In this document: positions 1-15,100 of the stretch, in pieces
How positions within the stretch are numbered: the first letter of the stretch is position 1
Layout of the letters: each line of letters opens with the position of its first letter
Assembly (NCBI GenBank): GCA_013076295.1
Contig: RQOL01000718.1
Coordinates: 744,001 to 808,000 of the forward strand
Source: Sanderia malayensis
Lineage: Eukaryota; Cnidaria; Scyphozoa; Semaeostomeae; Pelagiidae
Reading direction: 5' to 3'
Length of the DNA: 64,000 nt
Made by a program: the position numbers and the translations under genes
The notes under the pieces: model-generated
The model's database searches: none
What the model saw: only the letters and a program-made list of their open reading frames with translations
Told to the model about the DNA's origin: nothing

Positions 1-175
1 AAGCCTTGGGGAAGCCAGAGCCAGTTTTTATTGTTCTATCTGATTGTTTAATTAGTATTCTTGAGTATGGATATAAGATGCTATTTATGCCAGATAGATA
101 CTAACAGTAGATTTATTGTCTGGTATTTGTTATTCAGGCTAATTTAAGTGGGTTGTTTGCACTTGTTTTCTGCAG

Positions 176-3100
176 GTTGTTCAAATGTTGTTGAAACTTC
201 TGGAAGACAGGAACGGTGAGGTGCAAAACCTTGCTGTAAAATGGTATGTTGATGTCTCTTGTTCTTTGATATTATTTCCCACACAAGAGCTTTAAACATT
301 TGTGTCAAGCAGTTTCAATCTTGGAAAGTCTGTTTTCACACAAGTTTTTGGACTTCTTTTAGAGTAGCAATAGTTTCATAATGAAACACAACAGATCATA
401 AATTTTTTTGTGAGCTCTTGTGTTGAATCTTGTTTCAGTCTTGGCCCACTTGTCTGCAAAGTAAAGGAGTACCAAGTAGAAATGATTGTTGATACATTGT
501 GCACCAACATGGCATCAAACAAGGAGCAGTTGAGAGACATATCTAGCATTGGTAAGATTTTCATATAATATTTTGATATTCAATAGATTTTCATTTGCTA
601 GTGCTCTAATATTTGATTGTCGTCAGGTCAGTTGGCATGGAAAATATTGAGTGCATTTTGGACGACTCTATTTTATAATTGTTATTATTCGACTTTTGCA
701 TTTCTTTTACTTTTGATAGGTTTGAAGACAGTGATCTGTGAACTTCCACCAGCCTCTTCGTCGCTTTCATCAAGCATCTGTAAACGGATAACTGGAAGAC
801 TTACTGATACAATCAGCAAAGTTTGTATTTTATTTACAAATCTAATCTATAGTGATTCTTGTAATAGTCAAAGTAGAATACTATAATTGCTCCATTAAGC
901 CCCTGGGGCTTATTTTATTTCTAAGGTTTTAGAGGGGTATTCATTGAAGAGGGGGGTTAATAGAGAGGGGGCTTATAAATTTATCTGCTTTTATTCAGCT
1001 TTGATTGTTTAAGAAGGTTTTATTATGCAGAAAAACATTTGTGTAAAATGGCTGCAAAATCATTTTTACGAACTTTTATTGTTTAATCAATCACAATTAC
1101 ATAGCTGTTCACAATTTCAAAAGCAAGGAAGGGGGACTTAACAGAGATGAGAGCTTAATCTTATTTAAAAGCAGGGGCTTATTGGAAAGGGGTTTTTAAT
1201 GGAGCTTTTATTTTATTATCAGTCATGCGTTTTTTCAATCTCAAATGATAGAAAATTGAAAATTTTATGTCTACAAATACAATGATAAGATCAGATCACT
1301 AAATTAATTAGATCACCAGGAGCTTTATCATGTTGCAAAAAGGTTAATAAACCACAAATTATTGTTTATATTACAATATTTACATTACGGTGTTTTGTTT
1401 ATTATTATTGCTTTTATTAGATTGAAGATCAATCAGTACAGCTTGAGGCTCTTGATATCCTAGCTGATCTTTTAAGCCGTTTTGGAGGTGAGAATTTTAT
1501 TGATAGAGCAACCAGGCAATATTTCATGAATATTGGGCATTTTTATGTGGTGTAGCCTGGTGGTTAATGTGCTGGGTTTCAATTCTTTGGAAGCCATGCT
1601 TTCATTGGTCCAACACACTTATGGTCAGAGCCACAAACTACAAGCTATCAGATAATTCAGTTGCCTATCCTTCCGAGGTCTGTGAATGAGTACCCAGAGT
1701 TTCAAGGGAACGTAGAGAGGACCAGGGGAAGATTAGTTGTAAATATCACCTTGTTTATATCTGAAAATAAAGTTTATCTATCTAACCTGATATTTACCCA
1801 TCAGGTTAGAAAGCAATGGACGTTAATAAACTATTTCTTTGGGAGTTTCCCCTGATTTCTTTCACTTGAAAGTACTTGCTATCGATATTGTGCTTATTAG
1901 GTTGAAAGAAGCCATGTTGCATCGAGTACGCTTTTTTATTCAAATGTGTAATATTGAAGAGTTCTGTTTTAGCGGTATCTGAATTGTATCGTAAGCTTGT
2001 GGTAATAACAATCTGTGATATGATGCAGCTTGAGGAACTAGATGCTAAGTTCATCGAGGCTTGTTGTATTGAGATTTCACAGAATGAAAAGTACTTACCT
2101 CTGAACGATGTGTGGGGGGTTTGCATTGGTGTTCATTAGACCACGCAAGCAATTCATGGTTGGAAACATTTATAGTGAGCTGCAACTATTTTTTGGCAGG
2201 TCTTTTGGTAACATTCCACCAGTCCATACTGAAGAGTCTTGTCCCATTGCTCATCAGTCCGAGAATGGCCATCCGAAAGAGGACGATAATAGCTATTGGA
2301 CACTTGGTCATGTCAGCCAATCAGAACATCTTCGTTGAATTAATGGCGCACGTGTTGGATGAGCTGAAAAGCCAGAAAGATACAACAAATACAAGAACTT
2401 TTATTCAGTGCATCGGTGCGATATGGTATGGAAAATTTCATTTGATTTATAATCCCTTTCTTTTGGTTTTCCATATTGTTTTATTCACTTTTCTTTCTTT
2501 TCTTCTTTTAGCTTGTAACATTATTCTTTGTTATTTCCAGTTTGCTTGTTTTTGTTTTTGTTTCACTGCTTTCTTTTTTTTTACTTTCCTGCTCATTTGT
2601 TCGCTTAGCCACTTGACTTGACTTGATGCCTCTGTTTTGCTTAACATTCATGCTCACATTTTGCTTTTTTTAGTTATTATTTTTTCTTTACTTACTCTTC
2701 GTGCCTTTTCTTCATGCTTACTTTCTTGTTTGCTTCTTATCAATCCATACTACTATTTGCATTAATAAGTTAACACTAATTCACTACTTTTCCTAGTTTA
2801 TCCCCAGTCTTACCAGATACAGTTAACTTTGTGCAATTGGATCTCACTTAATTTGAACGTTCGCTAATCGTAATACAATTCTCCCTCTCTTTGAAAGTTC
2901 TCAAGCAACCCAAACTTACGAAACAAGTCTTCATGATTTGTGAATCGGACATTTTCACGGCACCGATGGTGTAGCTGCATTGACTTGACTGTACATGACC
3001 TAGTGTTCAGTCCACTTGTTCCCGCCCGTTTCTCATCGGTAGCTCCCACTTTTCATGCTACTATATCTTAATCTTATTATCGCGTTTTTCTCAGCCGTCA

Positions 3101-6100
3101 CGCAGGTCGACGTATCGGTGACTACTTGGATAGAATCATCCCCATTGTAGTTGAATACTCAATGGTTGAAAATGATGATGAATTGAGAGAGTGCTGTATT
3201 CAGGTAAGAGAAGTTAGCAGGTTTATTTCAGGGTGTTACAAGCATCTAAACATAGACATTAATTTAAATCTAAATGTGATTAATCAGCGTTGTGGTTGAA
3301 TTTTTGCTTTTCTCCATTCTCTTCCAAAACACTTTTTTGTCATTGAGAAATTTATCAAGATTTCCATATCACCACATTCAGCTTTGTTTAATTCGAACTC
3401 TCGCTAATTCGAGCGAAATTCTCCGCCCTTTCAAATCTTTGCAAGGAATCTGTAAGAACCAATGAACCATTTTACCACAAACCTTGAGAATTCGAAGTTT
3501 TTATAACTCGAACAATTTTGACATTTTGTTTTGTATAATTTATAATTTGCCCCAGGCGCTCGAACTCCGATTACCCATTATTAAAAGGTTGTTGAAAGAG
3601 TACTACTTGAATTGATGAGTAACAGTAATTGATTGTATTTTCTAATTTTTGCAGGCGTTTGAATCGTTCGTGTTGAGATGCCCCAAAGAGGTGACACCAT
3701 ACGTAGAACAGATAACAAACCTGTGCTTGGATTTTCTCTGCTATGACCCCAATTACAACTATGGCAGTGATGATGAGGATAGTATGGATGTCATGGAAGG
3801 CGACGAGGATGATGACGAGTGAGTGAAATCCTCCTTCTACATTGTGTATGATATATAGCTATAGAGAGAGAAGAGTGGGAGGTATTGGTAAACAATGGGC
3901 TGTTGTAATTGTGGGAGTTAATGATTTCGCTTGAGAAGTTTCATTACACATTTGCTAGCGACGAAAGGCAATTTAAGCAGTGGTTATCTGACATTAAACT
4001 TGTATTTATATTAGAATTATTGCATTAGGGATTTATTTTAGGACTTAATCTGGGATAAAGTCGATGTTTTGCTATAAGGTCATGTAATAGTACATGCAGG
4101 AATAAGATTATTTGAAGATTAATGCTTGGAAAAAACTGTACATTGCTAGTCCAGAGATCTACCGATAGTCAGCCAATAATGATGTGAATCGCCTTTATCG
4201 TAGCGACGAAGACGACGAATATAGCGATGATGACGACATGAGTTGGAAGGTAAAAATTTCGTTGTTATTATTGTTGTTGTTGTTGTTATTCCAACTCGGA
4301 ATTATTTGACTTTACGATTTTTTGTTTTTCTTTCAGGTTAGACGTGCATCTGCAAAATGCCTTGCTTCAATCTTGGGCTCAAGACCCGAGCTCTTGAGAG
4401 AATTTTACGCAACTGTTTCACCAAAGCTCATCTCTAGGTTTAAAGGTTAGATTTCTTGATGCTTTAAAAGGTGAAAGGTGCAAAGTTTGCACCTTTCACC
4501 TATTTAAGGCTGATTTTGTTCAAGTCAGCCTATTAAGATTCAGTAATCTTTGCGTTGTATATTTTGCATCAATAATTGATGTCCCACAAACTATACGCGA
4601 TGGAAGCTGGATGTTTCCCAGAGCCGGATGATAAAACACAGTCGATATAATTGATGAGGGAAAATATAACTTTTCAGTATTTTAAGGCTTATTTTATTCC
4701 TGTTAGATCATGAACAAAACTTCTTATGCTTTACAACTTATGTTACACTTTATGTTAGTATAGCTATTTTTATTTTTATTTGTCTTCTCAGAACGTGAAG
4801 AAAACGTAAAAGCAGATATATTCCAAGCGTACGTCGCATTGCTTCGTCAAACTCGTCCAGTCGCGTCAGTATCGTCAGAATTCACCAAAGGAGCCGGGTA
4901 AGCTTTGACGGGGCTTTGTCTATATCGTCGTATTCCTATTAGTAATAAACGACTGACTGTCTACCGTAAATTTCTATGCAAACATATGGTTCTAGACCAA
5001 CGTTTTGAGATATTCAACGTGGGATCGATAGGCCTCATAACACCTCAAATACTGTTAACCTTAACCTTAACGCAGTACCCTTTAAGCCTGAAAGTGTATT
5101 AAGGGTCCATGGCGTTTATTCGAAACATTTGACTGCCCTTCTTAATGCTGTCTGAAATCAAACCTCGTGTTAAAAGTTTGAAAGTGATAAAACCCCGCTT
5201 ACTTGCTTTGTTGTTGATTTTAGTTCTTGTAGCATGAGCTGTAGGCTTGTATCAAAACCACTTCAATTTACCATGAATGGTTAATACAGCAAGTTAAATC
5301 AGACTGGGGTTTTTATGCGGGTGTTAACTGTAGTCACGTTATCCGTGCCACATTTGTTTTAGCGATGTGAAGGTACTTCACCGAAGCGCAAGTATGGTCG
5401 ATTGTCTTTCCAGTCAAGTTGCGAGCATTATCAAGGTTATTCACAGACAACTTTTGGAGAAAAGCATCAAGACAAGACAAGTATGCAGTCAATTTTAATT
5501 TCAATTTTCTTATTTGTTACCCGTTTTAAACTCAACTTTTTTTGTTTACCCCGAATACTCTGGTCTACGTGTTGTTTTTCACCGTTCTTTTGGAAAGGCC
5601 CTGTCCATCTCTCTCCCCAATTTTTAAATGCTTCGGACATTGCAGTGCTTCTATTCAACTGTACCTTGCAGGGCTGTTTTCATTTGCTTACCGAGTTGGT
5701 CACAGTTCTACCCGGAGCTTTGTCTGGCTGCATCAGTAAGATCATTCCGGGAGTTCAGTATTCTCTCAGGTAATACACTCTTTTCTATGAGCTGCTGCTA
5801 AGATTCTTCCATCCCCAAAGATTTCCCAGTTTTAATTAAATTTCTTAGCATAGTTTCTTATTACAGTTGCTATCTCCTCCCTATTCTTTCGAACTCCTGA
5901 GAGGAATAAAAATTTTATATACCTTTTAGATATCTAAAGTAACTAGTATGTTCTTTATCCTGATAGGAATTACCACTTTTTTGATATGCCTATCTGTTTT
6001 AGTTCATTATATGTTTTTATTTTTTGATTGCAGTGACAAGGCTTCGACATCAAATATGAAAATCGACACACTATCTTTTCTTGGGTGCATTCTAACTCAA

Positions 6101-9100
6101 CACAACCCTGAAGTATTCTATGACCATATCCATCTCATTGTTCCAGTAAGTTCATCACATCTTCTTTTCATTCTTCACATGTTTATTGGTTAATTTGATG
6201 TCGTCTTTCGTGTACATCCTACTCCTAATCTATTATACATATGGCTATCGTTATCAAACAAACTTGATCTGTTATTTTTTCTTAGCTTAGATTATTTACC
6301 ATTACTTGTCACTTGCTGTTAGTCATTGTGAATTTCTTCCAGCCAATAGTTGCAGCTGTAAAAGACCAGTTTTACAAGATTACCTCAGAAGCCATTCTAG
6401 TTACTCAGCACTTGATTAAAGTTATGAGACCGTTAGGTATCTTGTCTTTTTTGGATTTGCTCTTCGTTTCTAAAGTAGTGTAGCGTGGATTATTTTCGAT
6501 TCAATTCGATTGACTTTGATTCCACTCGATTGACTTTGATTCTTTTTGACTTTATTTGAACTCTCTCTATTCTTCTGAATCCAATTTTAGATCGTCAAAC
6601 TTGCTTCAACTTCGCACCGTATCTTAGAGATCTTTACAGCTGTGTATTTCTCCGCTTAAAGGCTGCTGATATTGACCAGGAAGTCAAAGAAAGAGCCATA
6701 TCTTGCATGTATGTACTGTTTTACTTTACATCTTGCGTAATTGCTTTTTGCCATCTGCTTATTACAGCGATTCTTACTTATGTCTCTTTGTTTGTCCATT
6801 GGCTGTTATATTCCAGTGGCGTAGATAGAAGGGGTCAGGGGGGCCAAAAACCCCCATGTAGAGCTAAACTGCCGTTTTGTCGGAAAATTGCTGATCTTGT
6901 CGGAAAGTAAATTTCTTTTGTTCACGTTCAGTTATAGATAATTTCCTTATCTTATATTCATAGTCTTTAAGAAACAACCATTCTTATTAAATTTTTGTCG
7001 GAAAATCTGCGTTGTTCGCCCCCCCCCCTATAAAATTTCCTATCTACGCCATAGTTATATTCCTTTTTCCTCTTAGTTACAGTGACTGTTTCTCTGTGCG
7101 CCTCTTGATGTCTATTTTATTTTGCAGTGGACAAATGCTATGCAATATGGGTGACGTGCTGGACTCAGAATTAGACAGCTGTCTGCCAATTTTCCTCGAT
7201 CGATTGCGCAATGAGATCACTCGATTAACCACCGTTAAATCGTTGACCATGATTGCCGGGTAACATGTTAATTTTTGTGTTTCTAAACTGTCTCTAACAT
7301 ACATATGTACATTGTTTCATTGCATGTTCATGCATAATTGTAACATTTGCTTTTCTAAAACTTTGTTGTTGCATTTCTTTGCAGATCTCCACTGAAAATA
7401 AACCTAGAGCGAATTCTAGTAAGTAATATTTGTGAAGTTAACCTTTAATGAATGTTTATCCTCCATTATAGGTGTCATGTTATCACACTCTGCTCTATTA
7501 GACGCTGTTAATGCTCTGCACACTTTGTATAGTCCGTACAGTCTATTATATGTCCGTACAGTCCGTACAGTCTATTATATCTAGACACTTATAAACTACA
7601 TGCTCTCTTATGCTCTATGCATTCTGTACACTGTGTGCTTTGTGCACTCTCTATGCTTTATGCCCTCTATATACCTTAACACTATGCATACTCCATATAC
7701 TCTATGTTCTCCATATCAGCGGACGTGTTGAGATCTTGTCTTCAGGCAATTGTTAAGAATATGTCTGTTTAGATAGAGCAATCTACTTGGCGTTGAAATC
7801 TCAATTGGCGTTGCTTCTACATGAACTTGAACAAGTTTTCACATATTGAATTCAATGATCTGAGTTCATCTTTCAGCCTGATGCAACACCGCTTCTTGCC
7901 ACGTTTCTACGTAAAAACCACAGAGCATTGAAGCTGCATACTTTGGCGTGCTTAGATTGCCTTGTTAGAAACTACGGTAAGTTAACAAGCCAGGAGATCA
8001 AGATCAAGAAATAAAATTGCAAAGTGCTCTAAACTTGATTGCTGCACTGACTAATTAAATAGTTCACATTATGTGATTCAATAAATGTTCAGTGTTAGAT
8101 TTCAATGATGACTTATGGTTGATTTCAAATATAGCACCAGTTGCACCAGTATTAATGTATTTTTGTTTCTATTCGTATAGGCGATAAAATGGAACCAGGC
8201 CATTTTGAGGCAGTGTTGTCTGAATTGCCTGCTTTGATTAGCGAAAGTGATTTACATATATCTCAGGTATTTATCATTCCACAACAAGGCAAATCTATGT
8301 TCAAACCATATGCCTCGCCTTTTATTATTTATTCCTTGTTGCTTATTCCGGATTTCGATATGTGTATTCCTCGTTGCTCTGTTACCATTCCCCATTTCTT
8401 TGTGTTTGTTCCTGGATTCCTGGTTCATGAATATACCTCGTTTCGCATGTTTCCGATGTGTCTTTTGTAGAGAGATTTTTATAGCAGACCGCCTTCCACT
8501 ATTTTCCACTATTTTATGCCTTGCTTTGTTGAGTGTACCCATAAAACTAGGGGGAGGCTATAGTGCTTGATAAGTTACTTGACACTGTCGATACATGCAG
8601 AGTTGCAATGGCAGTTTGTAAGGGCATGCAGTTGCAGTATGCGTATGGAAATTTGAACTATAAGCATTCTATTTGATATAAAATAATAACAACGAATTGC
8701 CGTTGAATGACAGTCATGAAGCTACAAGTAATGATGCTATTTATACTAATTTTTAAGCAATAAATTGATAAACATTTGTTTATTTCAGCTTGCTCTGTCG
8801 CTACTGACGACCATTGCTCGCATTGACAAGTCTCAAATGGATCAGGTAATAATGTCGAATTTCATCAAAATGTTCACATTTCACTCTTTCTCTTACAGTT
8901 ACCGTGAAACAGCGTGTCTGGCAGCTCGTGATTTACAATTTAGAGCTTCAGAACTATTTGGAGTAATGTCAAGAATACTAATCGTTTTTAAAAAATAGAG
9001 TTTGCAATAATTGAGTATAATAACAGAGGGGTTGGTTGGAGGGGCTGATAATGATTGAAACAAGTAATCCCCAATAAGTAAGTATACTGACGGGAATAGT

Positions 9101-12100
9101 AGTAAGAGAGATGTAGCCATCAGACCCAATATGCTCTTTGTGATAATCTCCTTCGCATTATTCTTGTGTTTACCAGCATTTTATATGTAAGAATACAGTT
9201 TGATTTCTCTAAGGTGGTCACTAGATGAATGTGATTTGTTTTACTAGGTATTTTTTATGCAACCAAATACATTAGACTTTCTATTTCTTTCTGTTAGATT
9301 GAAGATAGAATTCTGCCAGCCACAGTTGAGCTGACAAGATCACCACTCCTGCAAGGTGAATATGACTGTAAGGTTCTCACTTGCAGGACTGTTAGTTAAG
9401 AAACAGAACCGTGGTAATCTAGCTATTGATGTTTCTAGATGTACCAGATTGTTTATTAAGATCTTTTTTGTTAATTGGTGTCCAACAGAATGAATTTAAT
9501 CAGCCATTTGTTCATCCATTCATCATTCATTCACTTACTTATTCATTCATTCATTCATTCATTCATTCATATTTCATTGTAATGTTGTGCTTACTGTTTT
9601 ATTTTGTTGTTTCCGCAAGGTGCTGCTCTGAATGCCATGCTCACGTTTTTAACCGAAGTTGTTAAATCAGACAAGCCTGGCCTTTCTTATAGAAACCTTC
9701 TTCAGGTATTATTCAGTTGTATCGTATCATTCACATGCACATGCATATGATGTCACCTATGTCATGTTATCAAGGTATATATATATGTGTGTATATATCA
9801 GTGTATGTGTTTGACAGGGTATCAAGTTCGATTCGATGCCAAATAAATGCTACTGGTGTGCGATAAACTAGAAACTAGAAGCCAGTGTATACTTTGATTC
9901 TAAATCGCTTACATGTGTAGCTATTTATCAATAAGCAAGTGAACAAGTCACTTGCTTATATTCATTTACTGTGTGTTGGGCAGAACACAAGCAAGACTCT
10001 GAATGCGTTCTACTTGTTAGTATACATTGAAAGCTTCTAATAAATGGCACCTATTGGATCGATGATTTTGTCCGCTGTTTGGAGTTGTCCATTAATATAG
10101 AGATCAGGTCAGGTTAGGGGCATTCCCGTAGCCTTGTGGCCGTTGGGGCACTTGGATTTCGCCGCTCTTTTCTTCTAACCTTCTCTGTCATCTGCCTCCT
10201 TGATACACCCATAGAGTGTCAGTCCGCTCCACTGTTTAATATAATCCAACCACACTCTTTTGGGACGTCCTCTCTCTCTATTTCCCTCCACAGTACCAAG
10301 CATGACAGTGTGTGCCAGAGAACCCGGTCTTTTGCTGACATGACCAAACCACTGAAGCTTCCATCTTCTCACCGTTTCCACAAGATGTTCATACCTTCCG
10401 ATCATAGCATAGCATACTATTTATCAATGTTTTACATGTCAATTTATAGCCCCCTTTTCTCTTTACTTTGCAGGTCCTTATAAGGCCTATTTACGAGCAC
10501 GAAGCAACGCCAACATCTGTCCTTGCTGTTCACAAACAGGTAGGCTTGTAATGATTACCCATGCCGACAAAGTAGGCTTCAAGCCGTTTTAAAGAGTTGT
10601 ATTGATTCTAATCTCATCCCACCCTTGCTGTCCCTATAGTTTTAGCTTGTGTTAATCAACTCATAAGAATATGAACAGTATTTGGGTATCTTTTTTGTTT
10701 TCAAAGGCTTTCCATTCTATCGCCAAATGTGTCACGGCCCTCACTCTCGTATGCAAATACGAGGCTGAGTCAGTAATCTCGCAATTCATTGCTGACGTCA
10801 TGGTACGTAAGTCAATCATTGTCTAATACTGGATCATTTCTTGATTTTTGCAATATGGTGCTTGATTGCAATTGCTTTGACTTCCTTTCGATGAAGTAGT
10901 CCATAGAGGCTCAACCTGCATAATGTGTCCGTCAACGGGAGTTCACTGTACTATCGGTTGTACATTGTTTGATATGGTCAGTATCTTTGTGTTAATTTTT
11001 GAATTTTGTTTTGTAGAATGATAAATCGACCGCATCCGTTCGTCTGTTTGCTTTGCTGGCACTCGGAGAGATCGGTAGATACATGTAAGTTATGCATAAG
11101 TTATGCATCACTGAGCCTCATTTCAGCAATCTATTGAAGCTATCAACATGAAAACACGCAAACTATCCTGGAAGTCTGTAGCCTTTGGTTATGTTTAACC
11201 ATTTGGAATATCTAACCTATCTTTGCTTGCTAATATTTTAATTATGGTGACTTTATTGATAAAATCACCTTATTTAGATAAGTTTATTTATTTTGATGTC
11301 TAGATACTGGCTAATTGAAAGGTAAGGTAATGGGATACTGAGTCGGCTGTATGATTAAGTGAATAATTATTTGAACTTTTAACTACTTTTATGTCTTCTA
11401 GTGATCTGAGTAAAAAGAAGAAAGTTAAGGCGGTGATCGTCGACTCGTTCTCGTCCGACTATGAAGACGTCAAATCAGCAGCCTCGTACGCGTTAGGTAT
11501 GGCCTCCTATTGATTTCAACTTAATTCGCATAATCTCGACTAACCTTGGATAGGCTTTGCAATAACTCGTGCAATTACAATTTCTTACCCCCGGAACCTA
11601 GTCCTATTCAGTAAGAGCTTCAATTGATCTTGTAATGCTGCCGGGGTTACTTGTGTAGCTTTTTATTGGCCAGAGTGAGCTGGGTTTCAAAGCACTGCTG
11701 TCTTTCTATCAAGGTCATGTTTGTATTGGAAATCTCAACGAGTACCTTCCATTCATGCTGCAAGAAATACAGGAGAACCCAAAACGACAGTATTTGCTTC
11801 TGCATTCACTGAAAGAGGTAAAATCAATCAAGTTATCACCACCATCATCTTTATTATCATTGTTGTTCTACTGTGCTGCTTTATGCGTTGTTTGAATTAC
11901 ATAGTGGTTAAGACTATTGATTTTTTATTATCGTTGATTCATCTAGGTCATTTCTTGCCAATCGGTGAATTCACAGGCTGTCGATGCCCTTCGACCATTT
12001 CTTTCATCGATTTGGTAAGTTCAATGAACTTGATTATCAATGTAATAGGCAAACACGAATCCTTCATATAATACCACTTCATTATTAAGCCGCATGCGAC

Positions 12101-15100
12101 AGCTATACGAAAGCTTAGCCTGAAACGAGGGACAAGTTCTGAGACCTGTGCTCGAAATTTTTCAATGCTACCTCTGCTATTTGTGTATTCTTTTGATCCA
12201 ATTGCAAATTGATACAATACAAATAAGCAGAATGCCTGCATTTTAAGCAATCCACCTTTTTTGCTCATGTTTAGTCAACCATCTCTGAGCGAACACCTCT
12301 ATAAGGCGATCACCGCTCTATAAGGCGGCCACCCATCTAAAGTAGTCATGGTTGTCAATCACTTCTAGACTGATACCCATGTAGAGTTACTCCTTAAAGC
12401 GGAATCCTTGTAAAGCGACCACGAGACTCAGTTTGTTTCTGTTAGAGAGAGTTTGGTGTATCTATTTTTTTTAAGGAATTTGTTGTTCGCGCATTGCGAG
12501 TGTAAGGAACAAGGTACTAGGAACGTTGTAGCTGAATGCTTGGGGAAACTCACGCTGATCGATCCAACCGAACTGTTGCCAAAACTTCAAGTGAGAGTTA
12601 ATTCTCATTCATTTGCTTGCTTTTATACGAATCATAGCTTGATATATGAATTTTTAATGGAAACTTGTGTAGCTCTGTATCCTCAACGAGACGTTGGCTG
12701 GGTCAGTTTGTCGTCACTACTTGTTCCGTTGTTTTTGTAGAGTAATCTCACGTCGGAGTCACCGTACACAAGAATCACAGTAATCACTGCTGTCAAATTC
12801 ACAATCAATGATCAGGTATCACATTGAATAGCAGTCTTTACAATCGTTTGTGGCTTTCATTTCGCATTTGTTTCATAATTTTTATTCATTTTTTATTATC
12901 TATTAGTGATGCTATAGTGGTTTGCATTAGTTCATTTACACTAAGGTTCTGCAATTAAGAAGCATCTTTTTCAATTTGAGCCTTATTATTTACAATGAGG
13001 TTCAAGTCTCCTATTGTTTTTCCATTGTTGCTCTAAAGATATGAGCTTGAAAATTTTTTATAAGTTGATTTGCTTGGGCCTACTATTATTTGTCATTGGT
13101 TTGTTAATTTATCTTATCACGTACGAGTTTATCTATTATTTGATGGCCTAGTTTATCTATTACATTACCAACTAGTTCATTTACTATTTCATCAGTAGAT
13201 TCATTTGTGATACTTGATTTATTAGTTCGTCCATTATTTCATCCAATATTCCATCTATTAATGCTTAAACTGTTCTTTCATCTATTATTTCATAGTTTAT
13301 CTACTATCGTTTTTTCTTTAGCCCCAGCCAATAGATGATCTTCTAAAGAAATGCATCGGACACTTCTTACAACCAATTACTGACCCTGATCTGGTAATTA
13401 AGCCATTGTTAACATTTAATAATGACAATGTATAAATCTACTTACCTTGCTTCTCGTTTATCATATGTAGTTTGCAACATAGAGAGTTATTAATAAAAAC
13501 TCTCGCTCGCAACCAATGCTGTCATATCCAATGCAATTGAAGCAAAGGCGGCTATTTTAATTACATCATGATGCTAATTAGCTTAATACTACCAGATCGC
13601 AATAATATACAGTTAAAAGGTATAAGAAGGTCACTAATAAGAAACTTTAAAAAGTTGATATTTTTAAAGTTTTCTGCCAAATTATAAGAAGCTGGTCAGT
13701 CTGCATTTTTCAAGTTTCTTTTTCATGCATGCTTCTTCTAAAATAATGTTTATGAAGAGAATTGCCAACTAGAATACCGTAGATTGTACTGTTTAGGTTA
13801 CACACCTCTCCACATAGCAACTATCAAGCATCGGTCTCTGACACTTGAGTGGTAGGGTAGCCATGTTGCCTGTCAACTCATGCAATCGTGTTAGTGGCCG
13901 ATTATCATTTGTTATATGACTATCCGTTTGTTTTTCTTAGAATGTACGGAGAGTATCTTTGGTCACACTGAACTCTGCAGCGCATAATAAACCAGGCTTC
14001 ATCAGAGATCTTCTGCCCGATATTCTTCCTCATCTTTACAATGAAACGAAAGTTCGAGTGAGTAGCACGTGTAGTTTCCTTTCAATATTAGAATTAGTTA
14101 TGTTATCAATTATCTCATGAGATGTCAGAAACATTGGCTATGCGAGTCCCTGTGATCGCTTTCGAGCCACTCGTTCAAACGAGGACCCGTAAGCTTTTGC
14201 ATAAAAATCAGACTACTGCCACAGAAGAGTGACATTTATAACCAGGTTATACTCCTTTCGATGTTCAACAATTCGATTTTCGAAGAGTAAATTTTTTCTA
14301 CCCAAAATTTATGCACAATTGTTCGTGCACCAAACGTATTAATGTAAGGAAGCAAAAGAAAACAAGAGTTTTGAATTTGTTATTTCATGATACTTTGACC
14401 ACATTTTGCTAAGATCGTTTGTAAACTAAAGTGGTTATAATTATACGAAGTGAAATTTCTTTTCCTTTGGTAATGATTGCAACCAATTTATGATTAATCA
14501 TAATTTCCTCCTAATTGATAATTGATAATGATAATCTGCCAACTGTAGAACCAAGTACGTGTTAATGATGCAACTTAGCAGAAGAGAATTTTGTAGTGTG
14601 TCTTGTCATCAATCTCATATACGACGTTCGCTGCAACCAATCTCTAACATCCTCCCCATTTTTAACTCCATACAATACTGGTTGATTAGCGATCACTAGG
14701 GGGTGAACCAAGGCTTAACATTATTCTTCAGCATTACACTAATGAATTATTGTGCTCTCGTTTACAGAAAGAGTTCATTCGTGAAATGGAGATGGGTCCT
14801 TTTAAACACACAGTCGATGATGGCCTTGATATTAGAAAGGTAAACATCATTTAGCATTCTTCATCATTTGCAATACACGATTTTTTGTATGAAGAGTTGA
14901 TCCGTTTGTTACGTAAGTTCCTTATTTTTGGAACCCAATTGGATACATAGTATTTCCCAAAGTTCTCTAACTTTAACTGTATATTTAGTGCTTTGAAAAT
15001 AGTACAGACGCAAGAAAAGCATCGAAGTTTGAGCCTTTGCTAATGAAGCACCTGGTCGATGTGTGCGGCAGTTTGTGTAGATTTTGATTTCAAATAAATG

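Noticed and set aside
5050..5075. Telomere-like ttaaccttaacc motif
   Set aside because: Only about two short units in the middle of a gene; no array.
11948..12268. Minus-strand ORF across a CAND1 exon
   Set aside because: It is the antisense shadow of the exon 11947-12014 plus intron; no independent signal.
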